Positions 43,426 to 51,319 of a stretch of DNA of 64,000 bases are shown here, piece by piece. Source of the stretch: Phytoamicus setariae (GTDB lineage: Bacteria > Pseudomonadota > Alphaproteobacteria > Rhizobiales > Rhizobiaceae); contig NZ_JAEQNC010000008.1 in NCBI RefSeq assembly GCF_016722925.1, positions 207,157 to 271,156 on the forward strand, read 5' to 3'. A program made the position numbers and the translations under genes. Under the pieces are notes generated by a model. It was not told the DNA's origin and did no database searches. It saw only the letters and a program-made list of their open reading frames with translations. The first letter of the stretch is position 1, and the number at the start of each line of letters is the position of its first letter.

Positions 43426-44526
43426 TTACTTCGGCAGCGGCGTGGTGATGCCCTTGACATGCCAATCCATCGCAATGATCTCGGCATCGGGCATGGTTGC
43501 GCCGGAGGCCACCGCTTCACTACCGTCGGCCTTGCTGATCGGTCCGGCGAACGGCGAAGCGCTGCCGTCGGCGATCTTGGCTTCGACTTCCTTGATCTTC
43601 GCCATCGTGTCGGCCGGAATGTTTGGGTTCCAGTCAGCGACGTGGACGACCTTTTCCTTCATGCCGAGGAAGGCATTGGCACCCTTGAACGTGCCGGCGA
43701 GATGGGCATCGACCGAAGCCTTGAAGAAAGGCGACCAGTCCGTCGCGGCGCAGCCGAGATAGAACTTCGGAGCGTATTTTTTCATCGAAGAGTTGAGGTT
43801 GAGCGAGTAGACCCCAGCTTCCTCGCAGGCCGCGACGACGGACGGCGTGTCCTGCGCGTTGGAGAAGATCACGTCGCAATTCTGTGCGATCAGGGCCTTG
43901 GCGGCTTCCTGTTCCTTGGCCGGATCGAACCACGAGTTCACCCATACAACCGACACTTCGGCCTTCGGATTGACCGCCTGGGCACCCAGCGCGAAGGCGT
44001 TGACGGAGGCGATCAGTTCCGGAATGGCAAAGGCGGATACAGAACCGAGCTTGCCGGTCTTGGAGACGGCAGCGGCAGCCATGCCGAGCAGGTATGTGCC
44101 CTCGAAATTCTTGGCCGCGAAGGGCGAGAAATTCGGAGCGACCTGGTAGCCGGACGCATGCAGCACAGTGACGTTGGGGTTACGGCGGGCGATCTGCAGG
44201 GCGCCGTTCTGATAGCCGAAGGAGCCGGCGATCAGGAAGTTGTTCCCGTCTGCGACGGTTTTGGTCATGATGCGGTCGGCATCGGGGCCTTCCATGATGT
44301 TCTCGAGGACCGTGACCTTCACCTTGTCGCCGTAGGCGGCCTTGATCGGCTCGAGGCCGGCGCGAAGCGCGTGGCCCCAGCCGACGTCGCCGATCGGCGA
44401 AGGCACGACGAGCGTGATTCCGAGTGGCGTGTCGGCGGCGAATGCGGAGCGGCCGCTCATCACGGTGGCGAGGCCGGTGGCGGCAACGCCCTTCATCAGC
44501 GTTCTGCGGGTCAGGTCTTTGAGCAT
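43426..44526 (-). CDS. BMP-family (PnrA/Med-like) substrate-binding protein
   Basis: A 366-residue periplasmic binding protein. The N-terminus LTRRTLMKGVAATGLATVMSG has a twin-arginine-like pair and a hydrophobic core. Family motifs are GDVGWGHALRAGLEPIK, FLIAGSFGYQNGALQIA and a C-terminal SPFAGPISKADGS. Relatives such as PnrA bind purine nucleosides. In this operon, next to a guanine-deaminase-like enzyme, a purine base or methylated purine ligand is plausible. It follows the amidohydrolase gene by 21 nt. Confidence 0.9.
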   Translation of the reverse strand: MLKDLTRRTLMKGVAATGLATVMSGRSAFAADTPLGITLVVPSPIGDVGWGHALRAGLEPIKAAYGDKVKVTVLENIMEGPDADRIMTKTVADGNNFLIAGSFGYQNGALQIARRNPNVTVLHASGYQVAPNFSPFAAKNFEGTYLLGMAAAAVSKTGKLGSVSAFAIPELIASVNAFALGAQAVNPKAEVSVVWVNSWFDPAKEQEAAKALIAQNCDVIFSNAQDTPSVVAACEEAGVYSLNLNSSMKKYAPKFYLGCAATDWSPFFKASVDAHLAGTFKGANAFLGMKEKVVHVADWNPNIPADTMAKIKEVEAKIADGSASPFAGPISKADGSEAVASGATMPDAEIIAMDWHVKGITTPLPK

Positions 44527-44547
44527 TTCAGTTCCCCTGTTGATGTC

Positions 44548-45927
44548 CTAGAATTCCACGGTTGCGAGAGCGGCTTCGGCATCTGCTGCCAGCTTGGCCT
44601 CGTCGAGCCCGACGAATTCGCCCTTCTGCCAGACGATGCGGCCGTTGATCATGGTCAAGTCGGTCGGCATGCCGATACCCACTTTGGCAATGAGGCTGAG
44701 CGGATCATGCCGCGTACCGACATAGTCCATGCGGCGCGTGTCGATGGCGAAAAGGTCGGCAGCCATGCCGGGCGCGAGCCGGCCGATGTCGCTGCGGCCG
44801 AGAAGGCTCGCGCCGCCCGTCGTCGCATAGCCCAGGAAATCGACCGGAGGCGGGACCGGGTAGTCGCGCGTCGAGGAAACGAGGCACTGCAACATGTAGG
44901 CGGAGTGGATGCAATGCATCAGGTTCGAATTGTCATTCGAGGCGGCGCCGTCGCAGCCAAGACCGACGCGCAGGCCGAAAGCCGACATCGCCGGGATATC
45001 GGTCACCTCGGCACCGACCAGATAGACCGGCTCCGGGCAATGCGAGACGCCGGTACCGCTTGCGGCCATCTTGCGCAATTCGTCGTGGGTAAGTTCCCAG
45101 CAATGGGCGTAAAAGGCATCGGGGCCAGCAAAGCCCAGTTCTTCGAGATAGTCCACCGTCCGCATGCCATGACGGGCCTCGATGACAGGGCTTTCGCCCT
45201 CTCCGACATGGGTATGCATCTGCACGCCGCGATCGCGCGCCAGCGCCACCGACTCCACGAACGTCTCGCGATAGCAGTTGACAGGCTGACAAGGCGCGAC
45301 CACGACCTGGCGCATGCTGTAGCGGTCCTTGTCGTGGTAGGTGTCGATCAGGCGGGCGCAATCGGCAATGAATTCGTCGGTCGTTTCCAGCATCTCGTCC
45401 GGTATGGTCGAGCCTTCCGACTTGGGCAGCGTATTGCCGCCACGACCGGCATGGAAGCGCATGCCGAAGAGATCGGCCGCCTCGAACTGACGGTCGATCA
45501 GCCGTTTGCCCGCATGCCGGGGGAAATTGTACTGGTGATCGAAGGCCGTGGTGCAGCCGTGCTTGATCATCTCGGCCATCGCCGTGACCGAGGAATGGTA
45601 GAAGCAATCCTCCGTCAGCCGCGAGAAGATCGGATAGATCCGGTCGAGCCATTCGATGACCGACAGCTTTGTCCAGTCGAGATCCGCGCGGTTGCGCACG
45701 AAACACTGGAAGAAGTGATGGTGGGTGTTGACGAGGCCGGGATAAACGAACCAGCCGGTGGCATCCTGAATGATGGTTCCGGCCGGCAGTGCGCCAAGGT
45801 GAAGATTGTTGCCGATGGCCGCGATCGCCGGCCCGTTCGTTAGCAGGTCGACGTTGCGATGAACTGATGGACCCATGCCATCGTCAACGATAACGGCGGC
45901 ACAATTCCTGAGCAGGTAGCCCGTCAT
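44548..45927 (-). CDS. Amidohydrolase of the guanine/8-oxoguanine deaminase and hydroxyatrazine hydrolase group
   Basis: A 459-residue enzyme of the ATZ/TRZ family. Metal ligands: NTHHHFFQ (H69, H71), MHTHVGEGE, the AHCWELT histidine and GCDGAASNDNSN. The motif FVRNRADLDWTKLSVIEWLDRIYPIF is characteristic of 8-oxoguanine deaminase and AtzB-like enzymes. It likely deaminates a purine-like ring at C2. It sits between the importer genes and the GST/oxygenase genes, with a 1-nt overlap to the GST gene. A methylated guanine is a plausible substrate; this is inference. Confidence 0.88.
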   Translation of the reverse strand: MTGYLLRNCAAVIVDDGMGPSVHRNVDLLTNGPAIAAIGNNLHLGALPAGTIIQDATGWFVYPGLVNTHHHFFQCFVRNRADLDWTKLSVIEWLDRIYPIFSRLTEDCFYHSSVTAMAEMIKHGCTTAFDHQYNFPRHAGKRLIDRQFEAADLFGMRFHAGRGGNTLPKSEGSTIPDEMLETTDEFIADCARLIDTYHDKDRYSMRQVVVAPCQPVNCYRETFVESVALARDRGVQMHTHVGEGESPVIEARHGMRTVDYLEELGFAGPDAFYAHCWELTHDELRKMAASGTGVSHCPEPVYLVGAEVTDIPAMSAFGLRVGLGCDGAASNDNSNLMHCIHSAYMLQCLVSSTRDYPVPPPVDFLGYATTGGASLLGRSDIGRLAPGMAADLFAIDTRRMDYVGTRHDPLSLIAKVGIGMPTDLTMINGRIVWQKGEFVGLDEAKLAADAEAALATVEF

Positions 45928-46586
45928 TACGCCTCGCCCGCTTCTATAACAGGTTCGGGCTTCAACTCATGCAGGCGGTGGATGCCTGGCATCTCGATGA
46001 AGCTATCGAGGCTGCGAAGTGCACGCGACCAGAGCCGGATCGCGGGGTAGGGGTCGAGCGATACGCCGCCGTCCGGTGCGAGTGCCACGTAGGGGAAGCA
46101 GGCAATGTCGGCGATCGTCGGCCGGTCCGACGCAAGGAACCGCATGCCAAGCAATCCCTGTTCGACCAGACCCGCCTCCAGCTCGCGGAGGGCCGCGATG
46201 CCCTGGGCCTGCAGTGCGCCGATGTTGCCGGGACGCAGCAGCATCTCATGAAGCCGCGCGCCGCCGAGGCTGGCGGTCAGACGGCCCGAGAACGAGAGCC
46301 ATTGCTGTATCCGCGCCGTTTCTTCCGCCGAGCCGCTGCCAAGCCACTCCGGCGCGGCCTTGGCGGCGAGATAGGCGAGAATGGCCGAGGATTCGGTCAG
46401 GATCAGATCGCCATCCTCCAGGATCGGGATGGAACCCGCCGGATTGAGCGCCAGGAGCTCGGGGCCGCGATGTTCGAGACCGGGATGGAAATCCACCGGC
46501 CTTGTGTCCAGCTTCACGCCGGTCAGTGCCGCCATCAGGCGCACCTTGTAGCAGCTGGGCGAAAGAATGTAATCGTAGAGCTTCAT
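45927..46586 (-). CDS. Glutathione S-transferase family protein (NdmE-like position)
   Basis: A 219-residue GST-fold protein. The thioredoxin-like N-terminal part has YILSPSCYKVRLMAALTG, the cis-proline strand AGSIPILEDGDL and the TESSAILAYLA motif; the helical C-terminal domain follows from about residue 90. It overlaps the oxygenase gene by 4 nt. In caffeine degraders the GST homologue NdmE is a structural partner of the N7-demethylase NdmC, so a non-enzymatic role is possible. A lyase or isomerase role with glutathione cannot be excluded. Confidence 0.88.
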   Translation of the reverse strand: MKLYDYILSPSCYKVRLMAALTGVKLDTRPVDFHPGLEHRGPELLALNPAGSIPILEDGDLILTESSAILAYLAAKAAPEWLGSGSAEETARIQQWLSFSGRLTASLGGARLHEMLLRPGNIGALQAQGIAALRELEAGLVEQGLLGMRFLASDRPTIADIACFPYVALAPDGGVSLDPYPAIRLWSRALRSLDSFIEMPGIHRLHELKPEPVIEAGEA

Positions 46587-47422
46587 TGTGCCACCAACTG
46601 CGCGCCATAGGTATAGTTGTGGCGTTTCAGCCAGCGTCTGTAGGCGATCGAGGTCATATCGGCCTTCGTGGGGATTTCCATGCCGGGATCAAGCGGCAGC
46701 AGCCGGGGAAGCTGGTTTTCAAGGATCGACCGGTCCTGAAGAAAGATTGTCTGCTGAAAATGGATGAGGTCGGTCATGGGCGATTCATCGTCGAACAGCG
46801 CCATCCACGGCCAAACGTCGCACAAATCTTCCGCGAGCGGCTGGACGAAGAGCGTGATGACGTCCCATTCGCTGGGGCGCGGTGGGCACGTCTTGTAGAG
46901 GACGGAGCAGGTCGGTGCCGGCACGCGGTACATATATTCCGTCGTGATGCCGCCGCTTGCCGATTTTGCCGCTTGCGGCTGATAGAACTTCACCTGCGTT
47001 GCCCAGACCTCGTCATCGCGGATCTCGGCTTTGTAGTTCTGAACCTCGGTGTGCGGTTCCGCCCCAAGGATATCCGTGTGCACGAAAGGAAAATGCGCGA
47101 TATCGAGGAAGTTCTCCACGGCGCGTAATGGCGAGCAGCGCACCCGGACCACGCCGACATCGACGTACCGGCGGCCGGGCTGATCAGCCTCGGGGATTGC
47201 AAAGAGCGGCTTCTGCGGGGTGCCGAGAGAGGACCAGACGTGACCGTAGCGGACACACACGGGCAGGGCGCGCCCGTCTGCGCCTGTCACGATCGCATTG
47301 CCCCCGGCATCGCATGCGACGTCGATTGGTTCACCCATCAGGGCCGTTCTGCGTCCGTCGGTGTCGAGCTGGCTGAAGAGGCCGACCGGATACCACTCGT
47401 CGATCATCGCATTGGGCGTCAT
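46583..47422 (-). CDS. Rieske-type oxygenase catalytic subunit lacking its Rieske domain (NdmC-like)
   Basis: A 279-residue protein matching only the catalytic half of a Rieske non-heme iron oxygenase. The mononuclear iron motif is N104-F-L-D107-I-A-H110-x4-H115, with D230 (FLQDRSILENQ) the likely third ligand. The N-terminal 95 residues correspond to a shortened Rieske-domain remnant with no CxH or CxxH pairs. NdmC, the 7-methylxanthine N7-demethylase subunit, has just this layout and size. The cluster is probably supplied by the neighbouring Rieske protein, whose gene overlaps by 4 nt. Confidence 0.86.
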   Translation of the reverse strand: MTPNAMIDEWYPVGLFSQLDTDGRRTALMGEPIDVACDAGGNAIVTGADGRALPVCVRYGHVWSSLGTPQKPLFAIPEADQPGRRYVDVGVVRVRCSPLRAVENFLDIAHFPFVHTDILGAEPHTEVQNYKAEIRDDEVWATQVKFYQPQAAKSASGGITTEYMYRVPAPTCSVLYKTCPPRPSEWDVITLFVQPLAEDLCDVWPWMALFDDESPMTDLIHFQQTIFLQDRSILENQLPRLLPLDPGMEIPTKADMTSIAYRRWLKRHNYTYGAQLVAQ

Positions 47423-48069
47423 GGCGCGATCCCTTTCGCCTGAAGGTTTTCGGCCAGCCGCCGCAACGTTTCGGCAGCGCGCGAGGCAGCGATGCGCTCG
47501 GACGGGTCACATTTGCCGTCCATAAGAACATGCACCAGCGTCTGATCGTCTCCCTGCGGGTAAAGCAGTAGCCGGACCTGCGGATTGTCGGCTGGCGCCA
47601 CAACACCGTCGGTATCAGCCTTGGCGCCGGCGGCAGCCTCGATGGTCGCAACACCGGCCTCAGCCAGCAAAGAGCGTAGGGGAACGAGACCGCCAAGCCG
47701 TGGCGGTTGGCCGAGCGGCTGCCCCTCGGCAACCCAGATAACTCCGCCAGATTCCTCGATCGCATGGGTCGCCACCCGGATCGTGTCCGGCGGCGTCAGC
47801 CCCGGATGGGCTGGTATACGAACACAATTTCCGGCCTGGGCATAACTCCAGCCGTGATAGATGCAGGAAAGCGCTTCGCCACGCACGAAGCCGAAAGACA
47901 GGCGCATCCCTCGATGCGGACAGCGATCCGCCGATGCCGCTGCGCGCCCCGAATCGCTTCGCCAAAGGGCAATCGATCCGGCTGATGTCCGTGCCGGCAT
48001 TACTGTTCCCGCCGGCAAATCAGCGGAAAGGGCAACTGGAGCCCAAGAGCCGGTCGTATCGGATGGCAT
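47419..48069 (-). CDS. Stand-alone Rieske [2Fe-2S] protein
   Basis: A 216-residue soluble protein, first gene of the operon. The Rieske ligands are C50-x-H52 and C69-x2-H72 (CPHRG, CIYHGW), the oxygenase-type spacing. After the Rieske fold (to about residue 115) comes a C-terminal region (residues 120-216) that I do not recognise (VRLLLYPQGDDQTLVHVLMDGKC). It looks like the Rieske half of an oxygenase that has become a separate subunit, feeding electrons to the catalytic subunit encoded immediately downstream. No reductase gene is visible in the window. Confidence 0.86.
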   Translation of the reverse strand: MPSDTTGSWAPVALSADLPAGTVMPARTSAGSIALWRSDSGRAAASADRCPHRGMRLSFGFVRGEALSCIYHGWSYAQAGNCVRIPAHPGLTPPDTIRVATHAIEESGGVIWVAEGQPLGQPPRLGGLVPLRSLLAEAGVATIEAAAGAKADTDGVVAPADNPQVRLLLYPQGDDQTLVHVLMDGKCDPSERIAASRAAETLRRLAENLQAKGIAP

Positions 48070-48237
48070 GACTAGACTTTCTATACAATTTCAATGTCTT
48101 GCTGGGCAACGAGTGCTGCGTCACCGCCCGCAGCCCGATGTTCGGTTTCCATCACGTTTGCATAAGTGTTCCGCATTGGCAAGAATGATCGAATAAATTG
48201 GATAGCTTGTTCACGCAAGGAAAAGCGTGCGTGGTTA

Positions 48238-48507
48238 TCATGCGTTTTCACGGCCGATCGGCCTGCGTTCTATAGACTCAACCCAAACGTCTATCGGCCC
48301 GAGCGAACACCCCATTTCCATCATGCCAATCAACTCTTCCGGCCCTGCGAGCTCGAGTTCGATCCGGTCGGCACTGGTGTGGGATATCGCCTGCGACAGC
48401 CCGAGCTTAGCGGCATGGCGCTGTATCCAGGGAATGAAGGAGGCAGCGTCAAGCTCACCAAGGATCGTCATCCGCTCCCGGAAATGGTTATGATGTCGCT
48501 CCGTCAT
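48238..48507 (-). CDS. Acylphosphatase-like protein without the catalytic residues
   Basis: An 89-residue protein from the ATG at 48507, 6 nt after GAGG. The acylphosphatase fold is recognisable (RMTILGELDAASFIPWIQRHAAKLGL, then RIELELAGPEELIGMMEMGCSLGP). The catalytic arginine of the GxVQGVxFR motif is replaced by isoleucine and the catalytic asparagine of the next strand by histidine. It may therefore bind acyl phosphates without cleaving them, or use other residues. It follows the phosphoketolase gene, whose product is acetyl phosphate, by 195 nt. Confidence 0.72.
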   Translation of the reverse strand: MTERHHNHFRERMTILGELDAASFIPWIQRHAAKLGLSQAISHTSADRIELELAGPEELIGMMEMGCSLGPIDVWVESIERRPIGRENA

Positions 48508-48702
48508 AATTAGCCTCGCACTTTTTGCTAGTCCTCCAGCAGAACGCCTGAATGAACCTGCGAAAGGCAATCGTCAAGGCGAACCGGCTCAGGTCACTCA
48601 TTGTCGCCCGGCAATGAAGTGCCGTTCTGCTTGCCCCAACAATGGCTGCATTCGCGCAGTTGCAAGGCGTTCATGCGCAATCAGTTGCAGATTGAGCACG
48701 AT

Positions 48703-51162
48703 CTATAGATTGTCCCCTTCGGTCGAGGTTCTGCCCGTCACTCGTGGCGAAGCTTGGGTTCCCCATTTCCATCCGCTTATCTCGGGCATGTCATCACCGT
48801 ATTTTTCGATATATTGGCGGTGCTCTATCAGCCTCTCATGGACGGCCTGCTTGAAATAGGCTGCGCGGGCGCCCAACTGCGGCAGGCGGTCTATGACATC
48901 CTCGACGAGGTGGAAACGATCGAGCTTGTTCAGCACCACCATGTCGAAAGGCGTGCTCGTCGTTCCCTCCTCGTTGTAGCCGCGAACATGGAAATTGGCG
49001 TGATTGGTCCGGCGATAGGTCAGGCGGTGGATGAGCGTGGGGTATCCGTGAAAGGCGAATATGACCGGCTTGTCCTTCGTGAACAGCGCGTCGAAATCAT
49101 GGTCCGATAGCCCATGCGGATGCTCCCGCTCGGGCTGAAGCTTCATCAGATTTACCACATTGATGACACGCACCTTCAACTCCGGCAGATGCTGGCGGAT
49201 CAGTTGAACAGCGGCAAGCGTCTCCAGCGTCGGTATGTCCCCGCAGCATGCCATCACCACATCAGGCTCGAAGCCCTTGTCGTTGCTCGCCCACTCCCAG
49301 ATGCCGAGCCCTTCGTTGCAATGCTTTATCGCCGCGTCCATCGTCAGCCATTGCGGCGAGGGCTGTTTGCCCGCGACGACGACATTGACGTAGTTGCGGC
49401 TGCGCAGGCAGTGGTCCGTGACCGATAGAAGCGTGTTGGCATCCGCTGGCAGATAGACCCGGATCACATCGGCCTTCTTGTTCACGACGTGGTCGATGAA
49501 GCCCGGATCCTGGTGGCTGAAGCCGTTGTGATCTTGCCGCCAGACATGCGAGCTGAGGAAATAGTTCAACGATGCCACAGGCCTGCGCCAGGGAATCTCA
49601 TTGCACACCTTCAGCCATTTCGCATGCTGGTTGAACATCGAGTCGATGATGTGGATGAAAGCTTCGTAGCAGGAGAAGAAGCCGTGCCGTCCGGTGAGCA
49701 GGTAGCCTTCCAGCCATCCCTGGCACTGGTGTTCGCTGAGGACCTCCATCACGCGCCCGTCCGGAGACAGGTGGTCATCCTCAGGGTAGATTTCCGCCAT
49801 GTAGCAGCGATCGGTAACCTCCAGAACATCCTGCCACCGGTTTGAATTGTTCTCGTCCGGACTGAACAGGCGGAAGTTTTTTGCCTCCATGTTGAACTTC
49901 ATGACATCGCGCAGGAATTTCCCCATCGCGCGCGCGGATTCGGCAATCGTCTCGCCGGGAGCGGGAACCGGCACCGCATAGTCTGCGAAGTCCGGCATCT
50001 TGAGGTCGCGAAGCAGGAGCCCGCCATTGGCGTGCGGATTGTCGCTCATCCGGCGGCGTCCCGTTGGGGCCAGAGCCGCCAGTTCCGGTTTGAACCGGCC
50101 GTTGTCATCGAACAGTTCCTCTGGGCGGTAGCTTTTCATCCACTGTTCCAGAATGCGGATATGCTCCGGCTTGTCCATCTCGCCCATGGGTACCTGGTGC
50201 GCTCGCCAGTAGCCCTCGCATTTCTTGCCGTCTATCTCCTCGGGGCAGGTCCAGCCCTTTGGTGTCCGGAAGACGATCATCGGCCAAGCTGGACGCCTGA
50301 CATTTCCATTCGCCCGGGCATCGGTCCAGATCGCCCTGATTTCTGTAACAGCCGTGTCGAGTACGTGAGCAAGTTGTTGATGCACAGCGGCGGGGTCGCT
50401 GCCTTCGACAAAGTAGGGCTTGTAGCCCATGCCTTCGAAGAATTTCCTCAGTTCATCTTCGGGAATGCGGGCGAGGAAACATGGATTGGCGATCTTGTAG
50501 CCGTTCAGGTGCAGTATCGGTAGCACGCAGCCATCACGGGCCGGGTTCAGGAACTTGTTGCCGTGCCACCCTGTTGCCAGTGGTCCGGTTTCGGCCTCGC
50601 CGTCACCCACCACGCAAGCCACGATCAGGTCCGGATTGTCAAATGCCGCACCATAGGCATGACTCAACGCATATCCGAGTTCGCCGCCCTCATGAATGCT
50701 GCCGGGGGTTTCTGGCGCGACGTGGCTTGGGATCCCTCCCGGGAAGCTGAACTGCTTGAACAGTTTCTGCATCCCCTCGATGTCGCTGCTGATATTCGGG
50801 TAGAATTCGCTGTAGGTGCCTTCGAGATAGGCATGTGCAACCAGTGACGGCCCGCCGTGCCCCGGGCCTATGATGTAGATCATGTCCAGATCATTGCGTT
50901 TGATGACGCGGTTCAGGTGGGCATATAGCATATTGAGCCCGGGCGACGTGCCCCAATGTCCCAGCAGGCGCGGCTTTATATGTTTGCGCGTCAGTGGTTC
51001 CCGGAGCAGGGGATTGTCGAGAAGATAGATCTGCCCGACCGAAAGGTAGTTCGATGCCCGCCAGTAGGCGTCGATGAGCTTGAGTTCCGCTGCCGACAGC
51101 GGCTTGTCGGCCGTCTGGCTGCTGGTTGCCGATGCGTTCCTTGCGGTCTGAAGCGAAGCCAT
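48703..51162 (-). CDS. xfp: Xylulose-5-phosphate/fructose-6-phosphate phosphoketolase
   Basis: An 819-residue thiamine-diphosphate enzyme, full family length. Motifs include [54 protein letters not shown] and the C-terminal [16 protein letters not shown]. It cleaves xylulose 5-phosphate or fructose 6-phosphate with phosphate to acetyl phosphate plus glyceraldehyde 3-phosphate or erythrose 4-phosphate. GAGG precedes the ATG. Glycogen phosphorylase is encoded upstream and acetate kinase/phosphate acetyltransferase nearby, giving a route from glycogen to acetyl phosphate. Confidence 0.95.
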   Translation of the reverse strand: MASLQTARNASATSSQTADKPLSAAELKLIDAYWRASNYLSVGQIYLLDNPLLREPLTRKHIKPRLLGHWGTSPGLNMLYAHLNRVIKRNDLDMIYIIGPGHGGPSLVAHAYLEGTYSEFYPNISSDIEGMQKLFKQFSFPGGIPSHVAPETPGSIHEGGELGYALSHAYGAAFDNPDLIVACVVGDGEAETGPLATGWHGNKFLNPARDGCVLPILHLNGYKIANPCFLARIPEDELRKFFEGMGYKPYFVEGSDPAAVHQQLAHVLDTAVTEIRAIWTDARANGNVRRPAWPMIVFRTPKGWTCPEEIDGKKCEGYWRAHQVPMGEMDKPEHIRILEQWMKSYRPEELFDDNGRFKPELAALAPTGRRRMSDNPHANGGLLLRDLKMPDFADYAVPVPAPGETIAESARAMGKFLRDVMKFNMEAKNFRLFSPDENNSNRWQDVLEVTDRCYMAEIYPEDDHLSPDGRVMEVLSEHQCQGWLEGYLLTGRHGFFSCYEAFIHIIDSMFNQHAKWLKVCNEIPWRRPVASLNYFLSSHVWRQDHNGFSHQDPGFIDHVVNKKADVIRVYLPADANTLLSVTDHCLRSRNYVNVVVAGKQPSPQWLTMDAAIKHCNEGLGIWEWASNDKGFEPDVVMACCGDIPTLETLAAVQLIRQHLPELKVRVINVVNLMKLQPEREHPHGLSDHDFDALFTKDKPVIFAFHGYPTLIHRLTYRRTNHANFHVRGYNEEGTTSTPFDMVVLNKLDRFHLVEDVIDRLPQLGARAAYFKQAVHERLIEHRQYIEKYGDDMPEISGWKWGTQASPRVTGRTSTEGDNL

Positions 51163-51319
51163 GGCGGGTTCCTCACCTTGTTTGAACTGTTGCTACAAGT
51201 GCGGTCTGACATTGTGGTAACAGACTGTCCCCTGCGCGCATCGCTGCGGTTGTGCTGGTGGCCGGTCCACTCCGTTTGCTAAACTCGACCCATACCCCGC
51301 GCCTGATTTTGCATGCGCC

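Noticed and set aside
42547..45843. Very long open frame (about 1,098 codons) on the plus strand
   Set aside because: It lies antisense to the ABC ATPase, BMP-binding protein and amidohydrolase genes, which have clear family motifs. Long antisense frames are common in high-G+C DNA, and the product shows low-complexity Arg/Asp/Gly composition.
48070..48237. Sigma-70 promoter TTGCCC-N18-TATAGA for the purine-type operon on the minus strand
   Set aside because: The match is weak at -35 and would leave only a very short leader before the ATG at 48069, so it is not listed as a feature.
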